Below the pieces are notes generated by a model. That model saw nothing but the letters and a program-made list of their open reading frames with translations. It did not search any database and was not told the DNA's origin. Shown one piece after another: positions 33,118 to 42,064 of a DNA stretch of 64,000 nt. Both the position numbers and the translations under genes were made by a program. How positions within the stretch are numbered: the stretch's first letter is position 1; each line of letters begins with the position of its first letter. This stretch comes from Oscillospiraceae bacterium MB08-C2-2. Lineage in GTDB: Bacteria > Bacillota > Clostridia > Oscillospirales > Ruminococcaceae. The DNA lies in contig CP141729.1 of assembly GCA_035621215.1 (NCBI GenBank), positions 2,440,944 to 2,504,943 of the forward strand, given 5' to 3'.

Positions 33118-34169
33118 TGGAGAAACTGGATATCAAATCCTGCACCCTCGAAGAAATCAAAGAGCTTTGCACCGAGATGGGCCAGCCTGCCTTTCGGGGC
33201 GGGCAGATCTTTAGCTGGCTTCACCAAAAGCAGGTGAGCAGTTTTGATGAAATGACCAACCTTCCCGCCGCCTTTCGGGAGGCTTTGAAGGAAAAATGCC
33301 ACCTGAATTACATAAATATCAAAAAAAGGCTTGTTTCCGGCATAGATGGTACGGTAAAATACCTGTATGGGCTTGCCGATGGGGGCAGTGTGGAAAGTGT
33401 GCTTATGGAATATAAGCATGGGAACAGCCTGTGTATTTCCACACAGCTGGGCTGCCGCATGGGCTGCCGGTTCTGCGCCTCCACCTTGGGGGGGCTGGTG
33501 CGCCACCTGACCCCGGCTGAAATGCTGGATCAGGTTTACACCTCCGGGCGGGAGAGCGGCCGGAGAGTGGATAGCATTGTGCTCATGGGCATCGGGGAGC
33601 CGCTGGATAATTTTGATAATGTCATGCGGTTTTTGGAGCTGCTTTCCCACCCCCAGGGGCTAAACATGAGCCTGCGGCACGTTTCCCTTTCCACCTGCGG
33701 TCTGGTGGATCAGATCGACCGGCTGGCGGAAAAAAAGCTGCCCCTGACCTTATCCATCTCGCTCCATGCACCCAACGATTACATTCGCCGCAAAACCATG
33801 CCGGTTGCCAACAAGTGGGATATGGATACCCTTCTGGCGGCCTGCCGCCGCTACTTTGCGACCACCGGGCGGCGCATCTCCTTTGAATATGCGCTGATTT
33901 CCGGGGTCAACGATTCCCCTCTGTTTGCAAAGGAGCTGGCACTGCGGCTTAAGGGTATGGGCAGCCATGTGAACCTGATTCCGGTGAACCCGGTCAAGGA
34001 GCGAAGCTATCAGCAAAGCGGACAAAATGCCGTAAGGCGTTTTTTGGAGGTACTTGAACAAGGCGGTATAACCGCTACGGTCCGGCGAACTCTGGGCAAG
34101 GATATCAGCGCTGCCTGCGGGCAGCTTCGCAGGGAGGAAGCCGAAAAGGAGGAAGGCTATCTTGATTAA
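33117..34169 (+). CDS. rlmN: Dual-specificity RNA methyltransferase RlmN
   Basis: 350 residues. Radical-SAM enzyme that methylates C2 of A2503 in 23S rRNA and A37 in tRNA. Motifs: PAFRGGQIFSWLH at the N terminus, the 4Fe-4S motif GCRMGCRFC (Cys113, 117, 120), MGIGEPLDNFDNV, and SLHAPND. The methyl-carrying Cys lies in the C-terminal VRRTLGKDISAACGQL. Start and end overlap both neighbours. Confidence 0.97.
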   Translation: MEKLDIKSCTLEEIKELCTEMGQPAFRGGQIFSWLHQKQVSSFDEMTNLPAAFREALKEKCHLNYINIKKRLVSGIDGTVKYLYGLADGGSVESVLMEYKHGNSLCISTQLGCRMGCRFCASTLGGLVRHLTPAEMLDQVYTSGRESGRRVDSIVLMGIGEPLDNFDNVMRFLELLSHPQGLNMSLRHVSLSTCGLVDQIDRLAEKKLPLTLSISLHAPNDYIRRKTMPVANKWDMDTLLAACRRYFATTGRRISFEYALISGVNDSPLFAKELALRLKGMGSHVNLIPVNPVKERSYQQSGQNAVRRFLEVLEQGGITATVRRTLGKDISAACGQLRREEAEKEEGYLD

Positions 34170-34902
34170 CATATGGGGAGGCACTCACACCGGGCGTGTG
34201 CGCAAAGCCAATCAGGATAAATACGACTTTAAAATACTGGGGAAGGCCCTTGCCTTTATGGTGGTCTGCGATGGTATGGGCGGCGAGAACGGCGGCAGCG
34301 TGGCCAGCTCTATAGCGGTGAGCTGCATCAGCGAAATGCTCACCCGTGACCTGCCGGGCGCCGAGGGGGAGCAGTCTGTCCTTTCCATTATGCGCTCAGC
34401 CATTGCCGGGGCCAACGCCTTGGTCTTTGAGGCCGCCTCCAAGGACGAAGGCCTTTCAGGCATGGGCACCACATTGGTGCTGGGCGTTGTCTGGAACAGC
34501 AGCCTTTTTATTGGCTATGTGGGCGACAGCCGGGTCTATCGGGTCAGCGGCGAGGCCGAAACCCAGATTACCCGGGACCACACCGTGGTGCAGATGCTGC
34601 TGGATATCGGCGAAATCAGCAAAGAGCAGGTGGAAAATCACCCTCAGCGCCATTACATCACCCGTGCGGTGGGCGTTTCGGAATCGGTGGATGCCGATTT
34701 TGTGGAATGTCCTCTTGAAGAAGGCGATATGGTTCTTATTTGCAGCGACGGCCTGTATCACTATGTGGAGCAGGGCGGGTTTGTTCCCCTGCTGCGGGAA
34801 TGTGTACGGCAAAAAAGCGTCGACAGCCTAATCCGGCTGGCCAACGAGCAGGGCGGCGCCGATAATATCACGGCGGTTGTGCTGCAGGTTGCTGCGCAGT
34901 AG
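34162..34902 (+). CDS. PP2C-type serine/threonine phosphatase (Stp/PrpC)
   Basis: 246 residues from a TTG with AAAGGAGG ten bases upstream. Metal and phosphate motifs: GRVRKANQDKYDF, VVCDGMGGENGGS, GMGTTLVLG, GYVGDSRVYR, RDHTVVQ, ICSDGLYHY and GGADNITAVV. It removes phosphate from the products of the neighbouring PASTA kinase; both genes are adjacent in nearly all Gram-positives. Confidence 0.96.
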   Translation: MINIWGGTHTGRVRKANQDKYDFKILGKALAFMVVCDGMGGENGGSVASSIAVSCISEMLTRDLPGAEGEQSVLSIMRSAIAGANALVFEAASKDEGLSGMGTTLVLGVVWNSSLFIGYVGDSRVYRVSGEAETQITRDHTVVQMLLDIGEISKEQVENHPQRHYITRAVGVSESVDADFVECPLEEGDMVLICSDGLYHYVEQGGFVPLLRECVRQKSVDSLIRLANEQGGADNITAVVLQVAAQ

Positions 34903-34941
34903 CGCGGGCCGTGCCGCAGATTGTGGGAGGAATTACACAAC

Positions 34942-36873
34942 ATGGATAAATATGTAGGCAAGCGGCTGGATGGCCGCTATGAGATAGAGGAGCTCATCGG
35001 AACCGGGGGCATGTCCAATGTCTACCGGGCCCACGATGTGATTGATGACCGGGTGGTGGCTGTTAAAATCCTCCGGGATGAATACATCGATAATTCCGAA
35101 CTGCTCCGCCGCTTCAAAAACGAGAGCAAGGCCATTGCCGTTTTATCCCATCCCAACATTGTCAAGGTCTATGACGTAAGCTTTAACAACCGGGTGCACT
35201 CCATTGTCATGGAGTATATCAACGGCATCACCCTCAAGGATTATATCGACCAGCAGGGCGTTCTCCGCTGGAAAGAGGCGGTGCACTTCACCCTCCAGAT
35301 TCTCCGGGCGCTCCAGCACGCCCACGATAAGGGTATTGTTCACCGGGATATCAAGCCCCAGAACATTATGATGCTCTCGGATGGTACCATCAAGGTCACC
35401 GATTTCGGCATCGCCCGGTTTGCCCGCAGCGAATCCAAAACCATCACCGACCGGGCCATCGGTTCGGTTCACTATATCAGCCCCGAGCAGGCCATGGGAG
35501 ACAGCACCGATGAAAAATCGGATATTTATTCCGTGGGTGTCATGCTCTTTGAGATGCTCACCGGAAAGCTCCCCTTTGAGGCGGATTCCCCGGTTTCGGT
35601 GGCCATCAAGCAGATTCAGACACAAGCGGTGATGCCCCGCTCCATCAACCCGGATATTCCCGAGGGCCTTGAGGAGATCACAGTCCGGGCCATGCGCAAG
35701 GAAAGCGCCCGGCGGTATCAATCCGCCGCCGAAATGATACAGGATATTGAACAGTTCAAAAAGGACCCGGGCATTCACTTTTCCTATAAATATATGGAGC
35801 CGGAAAGCTCCCCCGCCCAAAGGAAAAAATACCAGCGTGCCGTTGAACACAGCAGAGAAGAGGAAAGCATGTACCAGCAATCCAGGCGCACCCCCTATAT
35901 TCCCATTCTGACCGGCGTCACCTTTGCCTTTGTTCTGGCCTCCTTGGCCTTCATCGCCCTCATGATCAACATCAACAACCCCTTTGCACAGGTGGAGGAG
36001 GTTCGCCTCCCCGATCTGGTTGGGCTCAAATACGATACTGTTCAGTCGGACGACCAGTACCGCCGCTTTAAGGTGGAAACACTGGAGCCTCAGTATAGTG
36101 ATGAATACGGCCGTGGCGTGATCATTGAGCAGGAGCCTAAAGCCGGGCGCACCATTAAAAGCGGCTCGGTGGTCAAGGTGGTGGTCAGCGCCGGTCAGCG
36201 TGTGGTCACCCTGCCCAACTTTGCCGGCAAGGATGCCCAGCAGACCTTTGCCAAGCTCAGGGAGGACGGGCTGGAATACGAGGAAAAGAAAATCTTTTCC
36301 GATGATGTTCCGGCAGGCAGCGTGGTTTACACCGACCCCTCCAAGGATTCCTCCGTTCCTTCGGGAACAGCGGTCAGTGTATATGTAAGCATGGGCCCCC
36401 AGGAGATTTTGCGCACGGTGCCGGATGTAACCGGCATGACCGTGGAGGCCGCTCAGCGCCTGCTGGATCTGCACAAGCTTAAGGTGGGCAACATCACCTA
36501 TGAAGCTGGCGATGTCCCCGACAACACGGTTATGGCTCAAGAGCCTGCCCCCGGCAGTCTCCAGCCGGAAAACACCGCTGTGAATATGGTGGTGTGCAAA
36601 GGCAGCTCCGGTGCTTCCCGCCAAACCATAACAGTGGATATGCCGCGTAACATTAACATGATGATGGTGGTTAAGGCCAAAGTGGATGGCGAAACCGTGG
36701 CGGAAGAAATCCTCAACCCCGATCAGGTTCCCGAGTGGAAGCCCCCCATCCCGGTCAGCGGCAAATCGGCCGTTGTGGAAATTTATCTGGATGGCGAAAT
36801 CTATCAGGAATATAAAGTGGATTTTGAAAAAGGAACCTTTGTGAAGCAGGAGGATTATTCCTACCGTTTCTAA
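34942..36873 (+). CDS. prkC: PASTA-domain serine/threonine kinase (PrkC/Stk1)
   Basis: 643 residues from the ATG at 34942. Kinase domain with Lys42 (VVAVKIL), HRDIKPQN (Asp136) and DFG (154-156), a basic linker, one membrane helix at about 313-336, then three PASTA repeats (starting VRLPDLVG, VTLPNFAG and RTVPDVTG) and an extra C-terminal beta domain of about 80 residues. PASTA repeats sense muropeptides and lipid II outside the cell. It is paired with the phosphatase upstream and with rsgA downstream. Confidence 0.96.
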   Translation: MDKYVGKRLDGRYEIEELIGTGGMSNVYRAHDVIDDRVVAVKILRDEYIDNSELLRRFKNESKAIAVLSHPNIVKVYDVSFNNRVHSIVMEYINGITLKDYIDQQGVLRWKEAVHFTLQILRALQHAHDKGIVHRDIKPQNIMMLSDGTIKVTDFGIARFARSESKTITDRAIGSVHYISPEQAMGDSTDEKSDIYSVGVMLFEMLTGKLPFEADSPVSVAIKQIQTQAVMPRSINPDIPEGLEEITVRAMRKESARRYQSAAEMIQDIEQFKKDPGIHFSYKYMEPESSPAQRKKYQRAVEHSREEESMYQQSRRTPYIPILTGVTFAFVLASLAFIALMININNPFAQVEEVRLPDLVGLKYDTVQSDDQYRRFKVETLEPQYSDEYGRGVIIEQEPKAGRTIKSGSVVKVVVSAGQRVVTLPNFAGKDAQQTFAKLREDGLEYEEKKIFSDDVPAGSVVYTDPSKDSSVPSGTAVSVYVSMGPQEILRTVPDVTGMTVEAAQRLLDLHKLKVGNITYEAGDVPDNTVMAQEPAPGSLQPENTAVNMVVCKGSSGASRQTITVDMPRNINMMMVVKAKVDGETVAEEILNPDQVPEWKPPIPVSGKSAVVEIYLDGEIYQEYKVDFEKGTFVKQEDYSYRF

Positions 36874-36919
36874 ATACTTGTGGAAAAAACAACACGTTAC
36901 ACCTTGGAGGAACACTCCA

Positions 36920-36952
36920 GGGAAGTATGGGGGGCATGGGATGCCCCCCATA
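36920..36952 (+). repeat. Family B hairpin remnant
   Basis: GGGAAGTATGGGGGGCAT-GGG-ATGCCCCCCATA, the end hairpin of family B, without the upstream half. It directly precedes the tandem junction element, as another B copy does at the portal gene. Confidence 0.6.
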
Positions 36953-36964
36953 GCGTTTATAGTA

Positions 36965-37127
36965 GAATGCGTATCAAACAGCAGCGCTGTTTGGTACCTA
37001 CGGCATTTCTGCCGTAAGCCGCTGTAAGCGGCGCATTCGTTCTTTACACTCATATGCCGGGGAAGCGGCAAGACAGGCAAAGCCTGTCCAAATGAAACAG
37101 TTTTTCCTGTTTCATTTGGGTATGAGT
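36965..37127 (+). other. Tandem four-way-junction element (two modules), rsgA leader
   Basis: Module 1 (36965-37038): outer stem GAATGCG/CGCATTC enclosing CAAACAGC-AGC-GCTGTTTG, TACGGCA-TTTC-TGCCGTA and GCCGCT-GTA-AGCGGC. Module 2 (37048-37127): outer stem ACTCATA/TATGAGT enclosing TGCCG..CGGCA, GACAGGC-AAA-GCCTGTC and a 13-bp stem CCAAATGAAACAG/CTGTTTCATTTGG. The element ends 35 bases before the rsgA ATG. Sequence differs entirely from 10524-10687 while the architecture is the same. The strand follows from the position before rsgA. Confidence 0.6.
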
Positions 37128-37161
37128 ATTTGTGCCGGTTTCGGCGCAGGTGAGGAGGAGT

Positions 37162-38061
37162 ATGGCGGATAACCAGCAAACAGGCCTGATTGTAAAGGCT
37201 ACCGGTGGTTTTTATTATGTTCTCACCCCGGATGGAACCCGGTACCAGTGCCGGGCCAGAGGGGTCTTTCGCAAGGAAAAGCGCAGCCCCTGCGTGGGGG
37301 ACAGGGTGGATATTCTGCTCCCACCAGAGGGGGATGGCACCGTGATGGAGATTCATCCCCGCAGAAACACACTCATTCGCCCGCCTTTGGCCAATCTGGA
37401 TCAGATGGGCGTGGTGATTTCCACCGCTGACCCGGCTCCCAACCTCTATGTGCTCGATCAGTTTTTGGCGGTGCTGGAATACAAGGAAATCGAGCCGCTG
37501 ATTATCGTGACCAAAGCGGATGTTTCCTGCCCCGATGATTTGGCCCGCCTGTATGAGGCCTGCGGCTTCCGGGTTTTTGTGGTCAGCAGCAAAACCGGCC
37601 AAGGGTTGGAAGAGGTCAGGCACGCCCTGACCGGCAAAATATCCGCCTTTTCCGGCAACAGCGGGGTGGGTAAATCCAGCCTGCTCAATGCCATTGACCC
37701 CCGGCTGGATATTGAAACGGGAGAAACCAGCAAAAAACTGGGCCGGGGCCGCCATACCACCCGGCATGTGGAGCTTTTCCCCGTAGAGGGTGGCTGGGTA
37801 GCGGATACCCCCGGCTTTTCCACCATGGAGCTGACCCGGATGGAGACCATCTACAAGGAGCATCTGGCCGGGTGCTTCCGGGATTTTGCCCCCTATAGGG
37901 AAAAATGCCGTTTTCATGACTGCCTCCATGGGGGCGAAAAGGGCTGTGCGGTCAAGGCGGCGGCTGACGAAGGAAAGCTGGCTCCCTCCCGTTATCAAAA
38001 TTACTTAACCATGCTGGAGGGTGTCCGCAATCTCAAGGAATGGGAGACTGAGCGTTCATGA
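37162..38061 (+). CDS. rsgA: Ribosome small-subunit GTPase A
   Basis: 299 residues from the ATG at 37162 with GAGGAGGAG upstream. N-terminal OB fold (GLIVKATGGFYYV), circularly permuted GTPase with TKAD, then GNSGVGKSSLLNAI and DTPGFS, and a C-terminal zinc knuckle (CRFHDCLHGGEKGC). It checks late assembly of the 30S subunit. It follows prkC in the conserved order; its stop overlaps the thiN start (ATGA). Confidence 0.97.
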   Translation: MADNQQTGLIVKATGGFYYVLTPDGTRYQCRARGVFRKEKRSPCVGDRVDILLPPEGDGTVMEIHPRRNTLIRPPLANLDQMGVVISTADPAPNLYVLDQFLAVLEYKEIEPLIIVTKADVSCPDDLARLYEACGFRVFVVSSKTGQGLEEVRHALTGKISAFSGNSGVGKSSLLNAIDPRLDIETGETSKKLGRGRHTTRHVELFPVEGGWVADTPGFSTMELTRMETIYKEHLAGCFRDFAPYREKCRFHDCLHGGEKGCAVKAAADEGKLAPSRYQNYLTMLEGVRNLKEWETERS

Positions 38062-38711
38062 GCTTGAGTGAAAAAGATAAAAGCCTCTGCGGCGTGATCG
38101 GAGCGGGAGCCATTGCCGATCCCCAAAAAGTAGCCCATGAGCTGAGCCGGTGCGGCTTGCTCCTGTGTGCCGATGGAGGCTGGGCCTTTTGCCGCAAAAT
38201 GGGGCTTGTGCCCGATCTGCTGTTGGGGGATTTTGATTCGGTGGACGAAATGCCAAAGGATATCCCCATCATGACCTTCCCGGTGGATAAAAACTACACC
38301 GACTGTATGCTGGCGGTGGAGGAAGGCGCCAAGCGGGGTGCACAGCATTTTTACTTAGCGGGAACACTGGGCGGGCGGCTGGATCATACCTTGGGCAATT
38401 TGCAGACCTTGGGCTGGTGCACCGAAAAAGGCTTTGAGGCCCGGCTGGATGACGGCGTCACCAGTGTGTATGGCATTGTAGGGGGCAAGCTTACCCTTGC
38501 CCCTCGGGAAAACCACTATTTTTCGGTGGTGCCCTTATCGGGCCTGTGCAGGGGAGTGACCATCCGGGGCGGGCGTTTCCCGCTGGAAAGTTATGATCTT
38601 TCCTTCTCTGATCCCCGGGCCATCAGCAACGAATTTGCCGGCTCGGTGGTGACCGTTACCGTGGAAGATGGTATTGGTGCCGTGGTGGTTACACCCCAAC
38701 TTTCTTTTTAG
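38058..38711 (+). CDS. thiN: Thiamine pyrophosphokinase
   Basis: 217 residues. Makes thiamine diphosphate from thiamine and ATP. Motifs: LLCADGGWAF, PDLLLGDFDSV, FPVDKNYTDCMLAVE, LAGTLGGRLDHTLGN and a C-terminal beta domain ending GIGAVVVTPQLSF. rpe, which usually lies between rsgA and thiN, is missing. The stop codon is inside a TTTCTTTTT hairpin at 38697-38723. Confidence 0.95.
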   Translation: MSLSEKDKSLCGVIGAGAIADPQKVAHELSRCGLLLCADGGWAFCRKMGLVPDLLLGDFDSVDEMPKDIPIMTFPVDKNYTDCMLAVEEGAKRGAQHFYLAGTLGGRLDHTLGNLQTLGWCTEKGFEARLDDGVTSVYGIVGGKLTLAPRENHYFSVVPLSGLCRGVTIRGGRFPLESYDLSFSDPRAISNEFAGSVVTVTVEDGIGAVVVTPQLSF

Positions 38712-39110
38712 GAACAAAGAAAGTTGGCAAAGAAAAACTATTTCGGGATTAATCGGGTTAAAGCCCTTGCTCTTGTGTACAAGGGGCAAGGATGAACCGT
38801 TCACTTTAAAGGCTAAGTGGTCTCAGAGGAACTGCGACCACGGCCAATAAAAAAGATTCTGTTTTGATAAAGAGCTTTACCTGACGGCAGTGGCGCTCAT
38901 TTTTCTTTGTATCCTTTCTTTTTCTGCGTAAAAAGAAAGGATATGCCTGCACGGCATAAGTGCGACCGTAGCGTAACGATTTATATATTGCGATATCTTG
39001 GCGGTGGGGTACCAAGGGGCGTGCCCCTTGGCGATTCTTTGCACACTTTCTCATCGTGGAGAAAGTGTGTGCCCGGCACGGCATGAGTGCCAAGTTTCAA
39101 AGCGTTGCTT
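38697..39110 (+). repeat. Family A repeat, full copy, preceded by a hairpin at the thiN stop
   Basis: ACTTTCTTTTT..AAAGAAAGT covers the thiN stop and is followed by GGCAAAGAAAAAC. The full family A copy runs from GGCTAAGTGG at 38811 through TTTCTTTTT..AAAAAGAAA, CCAAGGGGC..GCCCCTTGG, ACTTTCTC..GAGAAAGT and GGCACGGCATGAGTGCC. No gene is supported between 38712 and 39225. Confidence 0.8.
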
Positions 39111-39168
39111 GTAATGGATAAAACGAACAAAGTAAAGGTTCTCGCTGCATCGAGAACTTAGGTAATAG

Positions 39169-39214
39169 AAAAAGCGCCTTCCCCACAGCTGCAAAGCAAG
39201 GGGAAGGCGCTTTT
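39169..39214 (-). terminator. Terminator after aroK
   Basis: AAAAAGCGCCTTCCCC and GGGGAAGGCGCTTTT form a 15-bp stem with U runs in both directions. It closes the minus-strand fabD-aroK unit. A small GTTCTCG/CGAGAAC hairpin lies just beyond (39138-39157). Confidence 0.88.
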
Positions 39215-39225
39215 AATCATAAGTT

Positions 39226-39735
39226 TTATTTCAGGCTGTTCCACCAGTCGGCAATCCGCTTGGCGGATTCCTCCGGGGTAAGCTCCTGATCCAGCGAAAA
39301 ATCACACACACCGCTGTAAAGGCGGTGCCGCTTCTGATACAGCTCCCAGAGGGATTCCCGGGTGTTGCTCTGCACAATGGGGCGAAACGGGTCATCGGCA
39401 ATGCGGTTGTAGCAGGCATCAAAGCCGGGGTTCAGATAAACCAGCGCACCGTTTTCCCGCAGGGGAGGCAGGTTGCGATCAAAGGTTACGGCGCCGCCTC
39501 CGGTGGCCACCACAGCCCCCCGAAGCCCACCGGCCAAGACCACCTGCTGATGCTCCACATCCCGAAAAAAGCCCTCGCCCTTTTGGGCAAAGATTTCGCT
39601 GACAGGCATGCCGGCGGCGGTTATAATCCAGTTATCCAAATCATGATAGGGGCGGCCAAGAAGGCCGGCAAGAGCCTGTCCAACCGTGGTTTTGCCGCTG
39701 CCCATAAAGCCGCAAAGGAAAATGTTTTTATCCAT
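39226..39735 (-). CDS. aroK: Shikimate kinase
   Basis: 169 residues from the ATG at 39735. Phosphorylates shikimate in the chorismate pathway. P-loop FMGSGKTTVG (8-17), DLD (shikimate), GEGFFRDVEH with the binding Arg, and GGGAV. The start codon is four bases from the fabD stop, and the ribosome site is weak (GGTAA), so translation may be coupled to fabD. Pairing of aroK with fabD has no obvious metabolic reason. Confidence 0.95.
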   Translation of the reverse strand: MDKNIFLCGFMGSGKTTVGQALAGLLGRPYHDLDNWIITAAGMPVSEIFAQKGEGFFRDVEHQQVVLAGGLRGAVVATGGGAVTFDRNLPPLRENGALVYLNPGFDACYNRIADDPFRPIVQSNTRESLWELYQKRHRLYSGVCDFSLDQELTPEESAKRIADWWNSLK

Positions 39736-39739
39736 AAGG

Positions 39740-40666
39740 TTACCGTAGCAGGCCGGAGGCTTTTTCCAAGGATTTGGCATCCTCAATGTTGAAAGCGGCA
39801 GGCTCCTTGGTAATTTTCTTTACAAACTGGCACAGGGTCTTTTTCGGCCCCAGCTCCACAAAGGTATCCACCCCGGCGGCCACCATGGCCTCAATCTGGG
39901 AGACAAACCGAACCGGGCTGATCATATGCCGCTCAAAGTAATCGGGGAAGCTTTCAATGGAATCAAGCCTTGCACCCGTCACGTTGGAATAGAAATCAAC
40001 TTGAGGCTGTGTAAAGGTCACATCCACTAAGGCTGCTTTCAGCTTTTGAGCGGCACCGCTCATCAGGGCGGTGTGGAAGGCCCCGGAAACACCCAGGCGG
40101 ATTACCTTGGCGCCTTTTTCGGCCAGTGCCTCGGCGGCGGCTTCGGCAGATGCCGTTTCACCGGAGATCACAGTCTGGGAAGGCGTGTTGTAGTTAACCG
40201 GTGTAACCAGACCGCCTGCCATACGGCAGGAAGCTTCAATGACCGCTTCATCCGAGCCTAAAATGGCAAACATAGCACCGGGTGCATCGCCAGCACCCTC
40301 CTGCATGGCCTTGCCACGGGCGGCCACGATGCGGAAGCCATCCTCCATGGAAAAGGCCCCTGCACAGGTCAGGGCGGCAAATTCGCCGAGAGAGTGCCCG
40401 GCTACCGCATCGGGGGCACCGGAACGAATCTGGGAAGCCGCCTCCAAGCAGGCAAGAGAAAGAGTATAGATCAGCGGCTGGGCCACTCGGGTATCAGCCA
40501 TTTCTTCGGCTGTGCCCCCAAAGGAAAGCCCGGCCACATCAAAGCCGCAGATATCCCCGGCGCACTGGTAAATTTGGCGCACAGCCGGGAAAGCATCATA
40601 CAGCTCCTTGCCCATGCCCGGGTATTGGGAGCCCTGCCCGCTGAATAAATAAGCTGTTTTACTCAC
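39740..40666 (-). CDS. fabD: Malonyl-CoA:ACP transacylase
   Basis: 308 residues from a GTG at 40666 with AAAGGA upstream. Moves malonyl from CoA to ACP for chain extension. Motifs: FSGQGSQYPGMGKELY, the active-site GHSLGEFAAL (Ser92), the GAFHTALM His and NVTG..DYFERHMISPVRF. It is transcribed away from fabH, while most Firmicutes have fabD inside the fab operon between fabK and fabG. Confidence 0.96.
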   Translation of the reverse strand: MSKTAYLFSGQGSQYPGMGKELYDAFPAVRQIYQCAGDICGFDVAGLSFGGTAEEMADTRVAQPLIYTLSLACLEAASQIRSGAPDAVAGHSLGEFAALTCAGAFSMEDGFRIVAARGKAMQEGAGDAPGAMFAILGSDEAVIEASCRMAGGLVTPVNYNTPSQTVISGETASAEAAAEALAEKGAKVIRLGVSGAFHTALMSGAAQKLKAALVDVTFTQPQVDFYSNVTGARLDSIESFPDYFERHMISPVRFVSQIEAMVAAGVDTFVELGPKKTLCQFVKKITKEPAAFNIEDAKSLEKASGLLR

Positions 40667-40855
40667 AACAACATCATTCCTTTCACCAAGAACACGCAGT
40701 TCGGGCTTATGCAATGCAAATCCCGACAAAATTCGGCGGTAGCTTGGCACTATACTTGATTCTGACCAAATGCGGTCAAAAAACCCCCGGATGGCTTCAT
40801 TTTTCTGAAAAGTGCCGAAAACAAAGCCCTATAAGGGATATTTCTTATTAAGCCG

Positions 40856-40884
40856 TTGACAAATGATGGATTAGGGTTTATGCT
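40856..40884 (+). promoter_or_regulatory. Predicted sigma-A promoter for the fab operon
   Basis: TTGACA, exactly 17 bases, TATGCT. It gives a leader of about 140 bases before fabH, in which the palindrome at 40958-40975 lies. Confidence 0.75.
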
Positions 40885-40957
40885 AGGGAATATAACAAGT
40901 GTTACATTTTAGCCTCGGTCTTAATTCTTATCATAGCATAAAAAGACCGGCTTGACT

Positions 40958-40975
40958 ATACAGAAATTCCTGTAT
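40958..40975. promoter_or_regulatory. Candidate operator palindrome between fabD and fabH
   Basis: ATACAGAAATTCCTGTAT has perfect ATACAG/CTGTAT arms around AAATTC, flanked by TTGACT and TTTTGACC. It is in the shared upstream region of fabD and fabH. It does not fit the FapR site as I know it, nor clearly the FabT site, so the binding protein is unknown. Confidence 0.45.
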
Positions 40976-41029
40976 TTTGACCGTAAAGAATTCTGAGCCT
41001 GCCCTGCGGCGGGAGAATGGAGATGCGCC

Positions 41030-42019
41030 ATGACTGGACTGAAAATTCTGGGAACGGGAAGCTACGTCCCGGATTTTGTTGTTACCAATGAAGATTTCGC
41101 CAAGCTGGTGGATACCTCGGATGAATGGATCACCACCCGAACCGGTATGAAAGAGCGGCATATCGCTGTTCATGAGCCGGTCTGGTATATGGGCGCACAG
41201 GCGGCCAAATCGGCGTTGGAGACGGCGGGCATCACCGCCGATCAGGTGGATATGGTCATCGTAACCAGCGCCTCTGCGGATTATGATTTCCCCTCTGTTT
41301 CCAATATGGTGCAAAACGCTGTTGAGGCCAACAATGCCTTCGGCATCGACATCAATGTGGCATGCTCCGGCATCGCCTACGGCTTGGATATGGCTTGGCG
41401 GTATCTGATGACCGGGGATGTGGATACTGTTCTGCTGGTCAGCGCCGAGCGGCTCAGCCAGGTTACCGATTATACCGACCGGGCCACCTGTGTTTTGTTT
41501 GGTGACGGTGCGGGAGCCAGCGTAGTCACCCGAGCGGATAACAAGGCCTTTGCATCCTTTTTAGGCTCTGATTCCCGTGGTGCCCAACATATGTACTGTG
41601 TTCCGCCCCAAAAGCCGGTTCCTTTTGAGACCGGCTCCTTTGAAAACGCCATGTTTGAAACCAATGAAAACGGCTTTGCCTATATGAATGGCCGTGAGGT
41701 CTATAAATTTGCCACCCGGGCTATGCCCATGGCAGTGGAGAAAGCCTGCAAAAAGCTGGGCATTACCCCCCCTGATCTGAAATGGATTATTCCCCATCAG
41801 GCCAATCTGCGTATCATTGAAACAGCCGCTAAAAACTTGGGGCTGGCTATGGAAAAAATGATTGTGAATATTGAAAAATACGGCAACACCTCCAGCGCCA
41901 GCATGGCAATCTGCCTGGATGAGCTTTTCCGCAGTGGAAAGCTTGCGGCAGGGGATAAGCTTTGTGTGGTGGGCTTCGGGGCGGGGCTTTCTTTTGGAGC
42001 CTCGATTCTGGAATGGTAA
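41030..42019 (+). CDS. fabH: Beta-ketoacyl-ACP synthase III
   Basis: 329 residues, first gene of the plus-strand fab operon. Starts fatty-acid chains by condensing acyl-CoA with malonyl-ACP. Triad: Cys112 in INVACSGIAYGL, His in WIIPHQANLRII and Asn in EKYGNTSSAS. The opening TSDEWITTRTGMKER is typical. GGAGATG lies upstream of the ATG. Confidence 0.97.
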   Translation: MTGLKILGTGSYVPDFVVTNEDFAKLVDTSDEWITTRTGMKERHIAVHEPVWYMGAQAAKSALETAGITADQVDMVIVTSASADYDFPSVSNMVQNAVEANNAFGIDINVACSGIAYGLDMAWRYLMTGDVDTVLLVSAERLSQVTDYTDRATCVLFGDGAGASVVTRADNKAFASFLGSDSRGAQHMYCVPPQKPVPFETGSFENAMFETNENGFAYMNGREVYKFATRAMPMAVEKACKKLGITPPDLKWIIPHQANLRIIETAAKNLGLAMEKMIVNIEKYGNTSSASMAICLDELFRSGKLAAGDKLCVVGFGAGLSFGASILEW

Positions 42020-42064
42020 TGGCCTCTTCCCGAAAAGCAAGACAAGCATAAAAAGGAGAATGGT

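Noticed and set aside
35143-37998. 951-codon open frame on the minus strand
   Set aside because: It is antisense to prkC and rsgA, crosses the hairpin element and has no ribosome site or domain; it is a codon-bias shadow.
40958-40975. FapR or FabT operator
   Set aside because: The palindrome differs from both sites as I know them; kept only as an operator of an unknown regulator.
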